Origin: an uncultured Collinsella sp.
Lineage (GTDB): Bacteria; Actinomycetota; Coriobacteriia; Coriobacteriales; Coriobacteriaceae
NCBI GenBank assembly: GCA_902496005.1
Contig: CABUZI010000109.1
Span: 1-5,415, forward strand
Length of the DNA stretch: 5,415 nucleotides
Direction: 5' to 3'
Shown here in pieces: positions 1 to 5,415 of the stretch. The notes below the pieces were generated by a model. That model was not told the DNA's origin. It did no database searches and was given only the letters and a program-made list of their open reading frames with translations. The position numbers and the translations under genes were made by a program. The stretch's first letter is position 1. Each line of letters begins with the position of its first letter.

Positions 1-1489
1 GAGCGGCCTTCTGATTCTTCTCGAAGTCGTACTTCTTGAAGGCCACGAACAGGATGCCACCGACCACAGCGCCGATGAGGATCGCGAGGACCCACAGCGG
101 ACCGTTCTCGACAACGGGCAGGACCAGGAAGCCACCGTGAGGCGCCGGATCGTGAACGTTGAACATAATGGTCAGGATCGAAGCGATAGAGGAACCGAGC
201 ATCATGATGGGCATGACGGGCCAAATGTTCTTGGTCATGAACGGAATGGCGCCCTCGGTGATGTGGGTGCAACCAAGGATGAGGTTGACGACACCGGCGT
301 CGTGATCCTCCTGGCTGAAGTACTTCTTGCCGACAACGACGGCAAAGGTGGTGATCAGCGGCGGAACGATGCAGGCGGCGGAGACGGCAGCCATGAAGTT
401 GGTGCCGAAGTTGTAGGTATCGGTGCCAACACCGGCGGCCAGAGCCTCGGTGAGCATAGCGGTACCGGTGACATAAGCAGCCTTGTTGACCGGGCCGCCC
501 ATGTCAAAGGCGCACATGCAGCCGATAGCAAGACCCAGGACAACGGCGCCAGAGGCGGACAGGCCCTTGAGGAAGTCCATCATGGCGGTGTTAATGGCAG
601 CCATGGGGCCGGAAATGCCGAGCATGACCAGGCCGACAATAGCCGTCGAGAACAGCGGGTACAGGAAGATAGCCTTGAGGCCGTCCAGGTTCTTGGGCAG
701 GCCGGCAAAGACCTTCTCGAGCAGCAGGATGACATAGCCGGCGAGGAAGCCGCCAACGATGCCGCCCAGGAAGCCGAAGCCCACGCCGGCGCCACCGGCG
801 TCGATCATGCCGGTCTCGGCGTTAACAGGCAGGCCCTGGATGGCGATCATACCGGCAACAAAGCCGGGGACGAGCGCCGGGCGCTTGCCGATGGATTCGG
901 CGATGTAGGCGGAAAGCACCGGAACCATGAGGTTCATGGCGATGCCGCCGATGATCTTGAGCATCGCAGCAAAGCTGTTGTAGTCAGACGCCGTCGAATC
1001 GAAGGACGTAATGCCCCACAGGAACGAGACGGCGGTCAGAACACCACCGGCAACGACGAAGACCAGCATGTGGCTGACGCCGTTCATGAGGTGCTTGTAG
1101 ATGATGTGACCGATGGACTCCTTCTCCTCGACCTCATCCTCGACATCGGCAGCAGCCGCAACGGTGTCGTCGCCCTTGGCGGCGAGGGCGCGGTCGATCA
1201 GCTTACCGGCAGCCTCGACGGACAGGGCCTTGGAAACACCAACGGAAACCATGGGCTTGCCGGCGAAACGCTCAGCCTGGACATCCTTGTCGGCTGCGAC
1301 GACGACGGCCTTGGCGCCAGCGATCTCACTCTTGGTGAGCTCGTTCTCGACACCGACCTGGCCATGAGTCTCGACCTTAATGGTCAGACCGCGCTCGGCA
1401 GCTGCCTTCTCCAGCGCCTCCTTCGCCATGAAGGTGTGCGCAATGCCGGTCGGGCAACCGGTCGCGGCGATGATGTCAAACTTAGCCAT
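1..1489 (-). CDS. fruA: PTS fructose-family transporter, EIIBC component (3' end outside window)
   Basis: Membrane permease of the phosphoenolpyruvate sugar phosphotransferase system. It takes phosphate from an EIIA onto a cysteine of EIIB and passes it to the sugar as the sugar crosses EIIC. 496 codons are visible. Residues 1-100 are a fructose-type EIIB with the phosphocysteine loop TGCPTGIAHTFMA (Cys12). Residues about 102-125 are an acidic Ala/Glu/Asp linker. From about residue 126 an EIIC with many hydrophobic segments follows, carrying the family motifs FDMGGPVNKAA (328-338), ITEGAIPF (410-417) and PHGG (450-453). The last visible residues (KKYDFEKNQKAA) are polar and follow the final hydrophobic segment, so EIIC is essentially complete. 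There is no EIIA at the N-terminus; it must be a separate protein or lie beyond the edge. The ATG at 1489 has a strong ribosome binding site. Sugar specificity is inferred from family motifs; another ketose or hexose is possible, and the gene name is by family only. Confidence 0.93.
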   Translation of the reverse strand, partial: MAKFDIIAATGCPTGIAHTFMAKEALEKAAAERGLTIKVETHGQVGVENELTKSEIAGAKAVVVAADKDVQAERFAGKPMVSVGVSKALSVEAAGKLIDRALAAKGDDTVAAAADVEDEVEEKESIGHIIYKHLMNGVSHMLVFVVAGGVLTAVSFLWGITSFDSTASDYNSFAAMLKIIGGIAMNLMVPVLSAYIAESIGKRPALVPGFVAGMIAIQGLPVNAETGMIDAGGAGVGFGFLGGIVGGFLAGYVILLLEKVFAGLPKNLDGLKAIFLYPLFSTAIVGLVMLGISGPMAAINTAMMDFLKGLSASGAVVLGLAIGCMCAFDMGGPVNKAAYVTGTAMLTEALAAGVGTDTYNFGTNFMAAVSAACIVPPLITTFAVVVGKKYFSQEDHDAGVVNLILGCTHITEGAIPFMTKNIWPVMPIMMLGSSIASILTIMFNVHDPAPHGGFLVLPVVENGPLWVLAILIGAVVGGILFVAFKKYDFEKNQKAA

Positions 1490-1494
1490 GTGTC

Positions 1495-1501
1495 CCTCCT
1501 T
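1495..1501 (-). promoter_or_regulatory. Ribosome binding site of the PTS EIIBC gene
   Basis: The minus strand reads AAGGAGG five bases before the ATG at 1489. This near-perfect Shine-Dalgarno sequence fixes the start directly in front of the EIIB domain. Confidence 0.85.
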
Positions 1502-1510
1502 CTTGAGTAC

Positions 1511-1526
1511 AGCGCCCGCGAGCGCT
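1511..1526 (-). other. Small hairpin in the PTS gene leader
   Basis: AGCGC and GCGCT form a 5-bp perfect stem around a 6-base loop. An overlapping 8-base palindrome, GAGCGCTC (1520-1527), offers an alternative pairing. It sits 10 bases upstream of the Shine-Dalgarno sequence in the presumed 5' leader. It may be no more than GC-rich leader structure. Confidence 0.35.
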
Positions 1527-1533
1527 CCCCTAC

Positions 1534-1555
1534 ACGCGCTTTGATGCGCGTTTTT
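1534..1555 (+). terminator. Hairpin with T tract, terminator-like on the plus strand
   Basis: ACGCGC (1534-1539), loop TTTGAT and GCGCGT (1546-1551) form a perfect 6-bp GC-rich stem, and the T run continues to 1555. Read on the plus strand this has the shape of an intrinsic terminator. It would stop transcription antisense to the PTS gene before that reached rpiR. On the minus strand the same hairpin lies in the PTS gene leader without a T tract after it, so it would not terminate that transcript. The stem is short, so confidence is modest. Confidence 0.4.
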
Positions 1556-1565
1556 CCACAACTGA

Positions 1566-1594
1566 AAGATACCAACCTACCGTCCGCGTGAGAA
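1566..1594 (-). promoter_or_regulatory. Candidate proximal promoter P2 of the PTS gene
   Basis: On the minus strand TTCTCA (1594-1589), 17 bases and TATCTT (1571-1566) resemble sigma-70 type -35 and -10 boxes. A TGG directly before the -10 gives an extended -10. Transcription would start near 1559, leaving a leader of about 70 bases. A TGAAAG motif (1563-1568, plus strand) overlaps the -10. It is weaker than the distal candidate at 1653-1680. Confidence 0.3.
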
Positions 1595-1615
1595 GAGCTA
1601 AGGTGCAAATCTCCG

Positions 1616-1631
1616 GTGAAAGGTTCTTTCA
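1616..1631. promoter_or_regulatory. Candidate operator, inverted repeat TGAAAG-N3-CTTTCA
   Basis: TGAAAG (1617-1622) and CTTTCA (1626-1631) are a perfect 6-bp inverted repeat with a 3-base centre. The 7-mer GTGAAAG (1616-1622) recurs at 1648-1654, exactly 32 bp away, or about three helical turns. The site lies just downstream of the predicted start from promoter P1, where a bound repressor could block transcription. Binding by the adjacent RpiR protein is inference. Confidence 0.4.
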
Positions 1632-1636
1632 TAACC

Positions 1637-1659
1637 GTAAACGGTAAGTGAAAGTTTAC
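1637..1659. promoter_or_regulatory. Candidate operator, inverted repeat GTAAAC-N11-GTTTAC
   Basis: GTAAAC (1637-1642) and GTTTAC (1654-1659) are a perfect 6-bp inverted repeat with an 11-base spacer. The right arm overlaps the -10 box of PTS promoter P1 (1653-1658), and the rest covers the likely transcription start. The 23-bp dyad has a size suited to a dimeric HTH regulator. The likely ligand-responsive binder is the divergently encoded RpiR protein, but this is not shown by the sequence. Confidence 0.4.
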
Positions 1660-1680
1660 CATCAACACTTGAAACGGCAA
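1653..1680 (-). promoter_or_regulatory. Candidate distal promoter P1 of the PTS gene
   Basis: On the minus strand TTGCCG (1680-1675), 16 bases and TAAACT (1658-1653) form a plausible sigma-70 type promoter, strengthened by an extended -10 (TGG immediately before TAAACT). Transcription would start near 1646, giving a leader of about 157 bases that contains the repeats and hairpins between 1511 and 1631. It lies in the AT-rich part of the intergenic region. Confidence 0.42.
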
Positions 1681-1684
1681 GGTG

Positions 1685-1713
1685 TATCTTGTAATTGAAA
1701 ATGCCCGTATACT
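1685..1713 (+). promoter_or_regulatory. Candidate promoter of rpiR
   Basis: TATACT (1708-1713) is a good -10 box in an AT-rich stretch about 50 bases before the rpiR start codon. The -35 at normal spacing (TATCTT, 1685-1690) is poor; TTGTAA at 1689-1694 is a better hexamer but too close. A weak -35 would suit an autoregulated or activator-dependent promoter. The exact hexamers are uncertain. Confidence 0.35.
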
Positions 1714-1721
1714 ATGGCATT
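1700..1721. promoter_or_regulatory. Candidate operator over the rpiR -10, AATGCC-N10-GGCATT
   Basis: AATGCC (1700-1705) and GGCATT (1716-1721) are a perfect 6-bp inverted repeat spanning 22 bp. The rpiR -10 box TATACT (1708-1713) lies wholly inside the spacer. Occupancy by a dimeric protein would cover the -10, so autoregulation is a natural reading. The half-sites differ from those near the PTS promoter, which leaves the identity of the binder open. Confidence 0.35.
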
Positions 1722-1750
1722 GCGAATCAAATTAGATTTTCATGCCAACC

Positions 1751-1755
1751 AGGAG
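1751..1755 (+). promoter_or_regulatory. Ribosome binding site of rpiR
   Basis: AGGAG lies six bases before the ATG at 1762. It decides the start against an in-frame upstream ATG at 1714, which has no such site and overlaps the predicted -10 box. Confidence 0.8.
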
Positions 1756-1761
1756 CCATCC

Positions 1762-2619
1762 ATGACCGATAGTAGCAAGAGCGCACTTTCCCTCATTAGC
1801 ACCCATCAGGGATACAGCGAATCCGAGCAGCGCATTGTCGACTATATATTGGAGCACCAGTCCGAGGCTCCACGCCTCACGGCGGCTCAGCTCTCACGCG
1901 CCGCCACCACGTCCGAAGCGACCGTTTCGCGCTTCTGCCGCAAGCTGGGCTTTGGTAGCTTCCGCAGCTTTCAGTTTTCGTTGGCGAGGGATTTGGAAAG
2001 CCAGCGCAACGAGGGCCTGACCGACGAGGTCTCGCTCGACAATATGGAGCAGAGCCTCAAGAACATCCTGGCTGCCAAGGTGAGCGAGCTTAATGCGACC
2101 ATCGACGGGATCGACCACGATACGCTGGCGGCTGTTGTGCATGCCCTTAAGCATGCAGGGGTTATTGAGTTTGCAGCTGTGGGCAATACGAACGCGGTCG
2201 CACTCGATGCGACGTTTAAGTTTTCGCAGCTAGGCCTGCGCTGCATGGCGAGCACCATTAGCGAGACATCAATCGGCTTTGCGCTCACGTTGCGCCCGGG
2301 TGACGTCATCGTGCTAATCTCAAACTCCGGCAAATCGCGCCGACTGAATCGCATGGCAAAAGCGGCTCGCGACTGCGGCGCAACCGTAGTCGTCATCAGC
2401 AGCGACAGCAAATCCCCGCTCGCGCGCCTGGCAGACTACACCTTTAACACCGTGAACCACGAGGCGCTGCTCACCACGGGCGACTTTGCGTTCTCCAAGA
2501 TCAGCGCCACGATGATCATCGAAGTCATCTACAACTTCCTGCTGCCCGAGATTGAAGACGCGCGTGAGCATATCAGCTATTACGAGGAGCTCATCCAGCC
2601 GGACAAGGTCGTTGAGTAA
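1762..2619 (+). CDS. RpiR-family transcriptional regulator (HTH + SIS)
   Basis: DNA-binding regulator of sugar metabolism, 285 residues, the usual size for this family. The N-terminal part (about 5-80) is an RpiR-type helix-turn-helix domain; the segment LTAAQLSRAATTSEATVSRF (39-58) followed by CRKLGFGSFRSF holds the family signature. Residues about 120-255 form a SIS sugar-phosphate domain with the alternating hydrophobic strands VIEFAAVGNTNA (134-145) and DVIVLISNSGKS (181-192). The loop reads SNSGKSRRL where many sugar-binding SIS domains have S-x-S-G-x-T-x-E, so the ligand may differ. The gene diverges from the PTS EIIBC gene, and the shared spacer carries several operator-like repeats. 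I infer that it controls the PTS gene and possibly itself in response to a phosphosugar. The start at 1762 is chosen because AGGAG precedes it. Whether it represses or activates cannot be told. Confidence 0.93.
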   Translation: MTDSSKSALSLISTHQGYSESEQRIVDYILEHQSEAPRLTAAQLSRAATTSEATVSRFCRKLGFGSFRSFQFSLARDLESQRNEGLTDEVSLDNMEQSLKNILAAKVSELNATIDGIDHDTLAAVVHALKHAGVIEFAAVGNTNAVALDATFKFSQLGLRCMASTISETSIGFALTLRPGDVIVLISNSGKSRRLNRMAKAARDCGATVVVISSDSKSPLARLADYTFNTVNHEALLTTGDFAFSKISATMIIEVIYNFLLPEIEDAREHISYYEELIQPDKVVE

Positions 2620-2627
2620 AACGCGTA

Positions 2628-2660
2628 GTGGGACAAAAATTTCAGTCTATTTTGTCCCAC
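2628..2660. terminator. Symmetric hairpin between convergent rpiR and recN, probable bidirectional terminator
   Basis: GTGGGACAAAA (2628-2638) and TTTTGTCCCAC (2650-2660) form a perfect 11-bp stem around an 11-base loop. It begins nine bases after the rpiR stop codon and ends 18 bases from the recN stop codon, so both transcripts run into it. The T run lies inside the 3' arm rather than after the stem, and no T tract follows on either strand. That is not the textbook intrinsic terminator form. It could also be a dispersed palindromic repeat serving as terminator or 3'-end stabiliser. Confidence 0.65.
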
Positions 2661-2678
2661 CAACACCGCTGTTACGAC

Positions 2679-4307
2679 CTAACCTCGAGCTTCTTCGAGC
2701 ATCTGCTTTGCGTGGGCCAAGCTTGCCTCGGACTGATCGCCGCTCAACATGCGGGCGATCTCGGCGATACGCGCTTCGCCGGTCACCTCGTCCAAATGCG
2801 TCTGGGGAACATCGCCCGGTTCCTTACTGACAACATAATGCTTGTCGGCCATGACGGCGACCTGCGCCAAGTGGGTTACGACAATCACCTGATGCGTAGC
2901 GGCGAGATCTGCCAGCACGCCCGCGAGCGCACGCGCCGTGGAGCCACCGACACCAGCATCGACCTCGTCAAACACCAGCGTATCGACACCGTCCGCGTTA
3001 CCGAGGACAACCTTGCTTGCCAGCATGACGCGGCTGAGCTCGCCGCCCGACGCAATGCGGCGCAGGGGGCGTGGCGTCAAGCCGGCACCGCTGCGGTATA
3101 GCAGCTCGTAACTCGAAGGACCAACGGGCGTCCACTCAGCACGGGGAAGATCGCGCGACTCCCAGACGAGCTCGGCACTACCCATCTCCAGGCGAGCCAT
3201 CTGGCGGCCAACCTCGTGACAGAAGCGCGGGGCCGCCGTATTGCGAGCGCGCTTAAGCGCCTTGGCGGCAGCAAACAGTTCGTGCTCCGCCGCGCCAAGC
3301 GCTTCACGCGCCATTTTGATCTGTTCATCGCCATCATCAACCAGCGAAAGCAGCTCTTGCGAGCGATCACGCATGGCAAAAACATCGTCCATGGTCGGAC
3401 CCCACTGACGCAGCAGGCCCTTGAGGTCGGAATACCGCTCACGCATGCGAGCGAGCTCGCGCGGGTCGAAGGCGATGCCATCGCGATAGGCACGAAGCTC
3501 GTTCGCGCAATCCTCAAGGGAGATACAGGCATCCGAAAGTGCATCGGCGATGTCACCCAGCTTGCGATCGACGGTCGCCATGCGTGAAAGCTCGGCCACG
3601 GCGCCATTCACGGCATCGAGCGCTCCCCCTTCGGCGGCAAGCGATGCATGGGCATCGTTAGCCGTGGCAACCAGTACCTCGGCATGTTCGGAGCGCGGCA
3701 GCAGCTCCTCGAGTTCCTCATACTCACCCGGCTTGGGGTCGACCTCGCCGATGCGCTCGAGGGCAAAGCGCGCCTCCTCGACGCGGCTCCCCTGCGCACG
3801 CGAGGCCTCTTCGACACGTCGAACCTCCTTGGCGGCAGCGCGCGATGCTTTAAAGCAGACGCGGTACGCATCCAGCGCCTCGAGTGCCGGGCGCCCTGCC
3901 CATGCATCGACCATCGCAACGTGATGCGCCGGATCGAGCAAGCGCTGGTGCTCGTGCTGGCCGCACAGATCCATCATCACGCCAACGCGCTCCGAAAGCT
4001 CGCGCACACTGGCGATGCGGCCGTCAATCTTCACGCGGCTGCGGCCCTCGGCAGAAAGGCTGCGCTGGACCGTGAAGCCTTCCGTGTCGTGCGGGCCGTC
4101 AAACAGCCGCGCCTCGACGCTCGCCAGCGCCTCGCCCTCGCGCACCGTCGACGAATCCGCGCGCTCACCCAAAATAAGCTTGAGGGCCGAGAGCAGCGCG
4201 GTCTTGCCGGCGCCGGTCTCGCCGGTCAGGACAGTCAGACCGGCACTCGGCACCAGCGTCGCCTCGCGAATGAGTGCAATGTTAGAAACCTGCAGCTCAT
4301 CGATCAT
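2679..4307 (-). CDS. recN: DNA repair protein RecN
   Basis: SMC-like ATPase that acts early in double-strand-break repair in the cytoplasm, at broken DNA, ahead of RecA-dependent recombination. The protein has 542 residues, close to the usual 550 or so. The N-terminal head opens with MIDELQVSNIALIREA and carries Walker A GETGAGKT (29-36) and the conserved GQHEHQRLLDP segment (116-126). The middle (about 150-350) is rich in Glu, Arg and Ala, fitting the short antiparallel coiled coil of the family. The C-terminal head holds the ABC signature SGGELSR (420-426), Walker B TLVFDEVDAGVGG (443-455, with Asp447 and Glu448) and the H-loop VTHLAQVA (477-484). The ATG at 4307 lies inside the end of nadK, an 11-bp overlap, with GGAG six bases before it. 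It is the last gene of the tlyA-nadK-recN cluster and ends near the hairpin at 2628-2660. No key residue appears to be missing. Confidence 0.97.
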   Translation of the reverse strand: MIDELQVSNIALIREATLVPSAGLTVLTGETGAGKTALLSALKLILGERADSSTVREGEALASVEARLFDGPHDTEGFTVQRSLSAEGRSRVKIDGRIASVRELSERVGVMMDLCGQHEHQRLLDPAHHVAMVDAWAGRPALEALDAYRVCFKASRAAAKEVRRVEEASRAQGSRVEEARFALERIGEVDPKPGEYEELEELLPRSEHAEVLVATANDAHASLAAEGGALDAVNGAVAELSRMATVDRKLGDIADALSDACISLEDCANELRAYRDGIAFDPRELARMRERYSDLKGLLRQWGPTMDDVFAMRDRSQELLSLVDDGDEQIKMAREALGAAEHELFAAAKALKRARNTAAPRFCHEVGRQMARLEMGSAELVWESRDLPRAEWTPVGPSSYELLYRSGAGLTPRPLRRIASGGELSRVMLASKVVLGNADGVDTLVFDEVDAGVGGSTARALAGVLADLAATHQVIVVTHLAQVAVMADKHYVVSKEPGDVPQTHLDEVTGEARIAEIARMLSGDQSEASLAHAKQMLEEARG

Positions 4308-5157
4308 GACGGACTCCGTAGAAAACGCGGCTCACCGAGTTATAGAAGCTCTCGGGGCCGTAATCGAGGAGCAGCACATCTCCGGGCCCGCGGCGCACAG
4401 CCACGCTCTCAACGGTGCCATCGCAGGTAATAAACTGTCCATCGATAGCAATCGCCGGAACACTCGGGCGATCATCGGACATAAAGATTTCGACGACATC
4501 ACTCGGCGAAGTCAAGAAGGCACGGGCCTGAATGGTGTGCGGCGCAATGGGTACGCAGACCATGCCCGTATAGTCGGGGCTCACGATGGGGCCACCGGCA
4601 CTGAGCGCGTAACCCGTAGAACCAGTCGCCGTCGAAACGACGACACCGTCACCGCGTAGGCGGTCGATATGATGGCCGGACACCGTGATGTCGAACTCGA
4701 CCATATCGGACAGCGGACCGCGGGTAAGCGCCATGTCGTTGAGGGCGAAGGTGCGCACGACATCCTTCGTACCGTCTTCGCGCACGGACACGATATCCGC
4801 GGCGATGGTAGCGCGACGGCTCACATGCAGCTCGCCGGACAGGGCGTCGCTCACGACCTGCAGAATGTCGCGCTCCTCGGGACTCGCAGCAGTTAAAAAG
4901 CCCAGGTGACCATAGGAAAGACCGAGGATAGGAATCTCGCGATGGTTGAGGATGCGGGCAGCGCGCAGCAACGTACCGTCGCCGCCGAGCGTAATGACCA
5001 GATCGGAGCCGTCGATATCAGGCGTGCTTTGAATCTTCGATCGCTGGTCGGCAGCCCATGCGACCTCATAGCCCTGGCGCGTCAGCCAAAGCTCGAGCAT
5101 CAGGCCGCTCTCGACCGCCTCTTGCTTGTAGTAATTGGGAACCAGAAAGACCTTCAT
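4297..5157 (-). CDS. nadK: NAD kinase
   Basis: Cytoplasmic enzyme that phosphorylates NAD to NADP using ATP or polyphosphate; also called ppnK. The protein has 286 residues, normal for the bacterial family. The signature GGDGTLL (58-64) contains the catalytic Asp60. It is followed by GHLGFLT (83-89), the NAD-contact pair Asn140-Asp141 in ALNDMALTRG, the glycine-rich motif STATGSTGYALSAGGP (175-190), APHTIQAR (205-212) and DGQ (239-241). All the expected motifs are present. The ATG at 5157 overlaps the tlyA stop in an ATGA. No strong Shine-Dalgarno sequence precedes it, so translation probably depends on ribosomes finishing tlyA. The 3' end overlaps recN by 11 bp. The same tlyA-nadK-recN order is known from many Actinobacteria and Firmicutes. 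Confidence 0.97.
   Translation of the reverse strand: MKVFLVPNYYKQEAVESGLMLELWLTRQGYEVAWAADQRSKIQSTPDIDGSDLVITLGGDGTLLRAARILNHREIPILGLSYGHLGFLTAASPEERDILQVVSDALSGELHVSRRATIAADIVSVREDGTKDVVRTFALNDMALTRGPLSDMVEFDITVSGHHIDRLRGDGVVVSTATGSTGYALSAGGPIVSPDYTGMVCVPIAPHTIQARAFLTSPSDVVEIFMSDDRPSVPAIAIDGQFITCDGTVESVAVRRGPGDVLLLDYGPESFYNSVSRVFYGVRHDR
4314..4317 (-). promoter_or_regulatory. Ribosome binding site of recN inside nadK
   Basis: GGAG on the minus strand lies six bases before the recN ATG at 4307 and within the last codons of nadK. It supports this start and coupled translation from nadK. Confidence 0.6.
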
Positions 5158-5415
5158 AGCGTTGCAGCTTTCTCGCTCAAAACCGATACCTGGGATTGCA
5201 GCACGTCTTGCGAGCGGTCGCCAGATTCAAATCTCGTGCCGTACAGGAAAAACTCAACGTTGCCCTTTGCACCATGAATGGGTGACACGCACACATCGAC
5301 CGGGAAGAGACCCTTGGCAGCAAAGAGTTCAACCGCCGCCACGAGTGTATCGCGGCGCACGGCGGGATCGGTCACAATGCCGCCCTCGCCCACCAGCGCC
5401 GCCGGAGCCTCAAAC
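5154..5415 (-). CDS. tlyA: TlyA-family rRNA 2'-O-methyltransferase, C-terminal part (5' end outside window)
   Basis: TlyA proteins methylate ribose 2'-OH groups of 16S and 23S rRNA from S-adenosylmethionine, and are often annotated as hemolysin A. Only the last 86 residues are in the window; the N-terminal S4-like RNA-binding domain and most of the FtsJ-like methyltransferase domain lie beyond the right edge. The visible part begins FEAPAALVGEGGIVTDPAVR and continues through SPIHGAKGNVEFFLYG, which match the conserved end of the family (FEAG..VGKGGVVRDP and SP..G..GN.EFFL). After that point about 27 more residues follow (TRFESGDRSQDVLQSQ... to the stop), a tail longer than in the members I know. 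The stop codon overlaps the nadK start by 4 bp. The identification rests on this C-terminal block and on the tlyA-nadK-recN order. Confidence 0.85.
   Translation of the reverse strand, partial: FEAPAALVGEGGIVTDPAVRRDTLVAAVELFAAKGLFPVDVCVSPIHGAKGNVEFFLYGTRFESGDRSQDVLQSQVSVLSEKAATL

Noticed and set aside
137..1591. A 484-codon open frame on the plus strand, rich in Gly, Asp and His.
   Set aside because: It is exactly antisense to the PTS EIIBC gene, whose codon bias for C or G in third positions keeps the opposite strand open. The product has no recognisable domain, and the minus strand gives a clear EIIB-EIIC protein with a strong ribosome binding site.
1384..1680. A minus-strand open frame crossing the PTS leader, including a possible leader peptide from the ATG at 1632.
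   Set aside because: No Shine-Dalgarno sequence precedes it, it runs out of frame well into the EIIB coding sequence, and its product is Arg/Ser-rich low-complexity sequence.
1665..1685. An imperfect inverted repeat ACACTTG-N6-CAAGGTGT between the two candidate promoters.
   Set aside because: One arm needs a bulged base, and such a match is easily found by chance in a spacer of this length; not strong enough for a separate operator call.
1714..1761. An upstream ATG that would add 16 residues to the RpiR protein.
   Set aside because: It overlaps the predicted -10 box and has no ribosome binding site, while the ATG at 1762 has AGGAG at ideal spacing and begins at the usual place for the family.
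3648..4430. A 260-codon plus-strand open frame, with several others, opposite recN and nadK.
   Set aside because: They are shadows of well-recognised genes with intact motifs; the translations are Arg/Ala-rich and match no family I know.
1..5415. Search by eye for mobile elements, CRISPR repeats, tRNA genes, toxin-antitoxin pairs or defence genes.
   Set aside because: Almost all of the window is accounted for by five recognised genes and two short spacers; no repeat array, terminal inverted repeats, cloverleaf or foreign-looking gene was seen.

Overview
The window is about 60% GC and has the look of a high-GC Gram-positive genome. The gene order tlyA-nadK-recN and the protein sequences suggest an actinobacterium, perhaps a gut Coriobacteriia member such as Collinsella. 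This is an inference from gene content and style, not from a database match. I see no rRNA, tRNA, CRISPR array, insertion sequence or phage gene.

Layout. Positions 1-1489 (minus strand) encode a fructose-family PTS permease, EIIB followed by EIIC; its 3' end runs off the left edge. Positions 1490-1761 are a 272-bp divergent control region with candidate promoters for both flanking genes, several short inverted and direct repeats, and a structured leader for the PTS gene. Positions 1762-2619 (plus strand) encode an RpiR-family regulator (HTH plus SIS sugar-phosphate domain). Positions 2620-2678 are a 59-bp convergent spacer holding a perfect 11-bp-stem hairpin. Positions 2679-5415 (minus strand) form a tightly overlapping housekeeping cluster read in the order tlyA (3' end only), nadK, recN.

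How the genes work together. The RpiR protein probably senses a phosphosugar through its SIS domain and controls the divergent PTS gene, and possibly itself. The PTS protein imports and phosphorylates a sugar, most likely fructose or a relative, using phosphate from HPr through an EIIA that is not visible here. The tlyA-nadK-recN cluster combines rRNA methylation, NADP synthesis and double-strand-break repair. These genes are probably co-transcribed, because they overlap by 4 and 11 bp.

Nothing here amounts to an undescribed system. The parts most worth a second look are the repeat-rich fru/rpiR control region and the symmetric hairpin between rpiR and recN.
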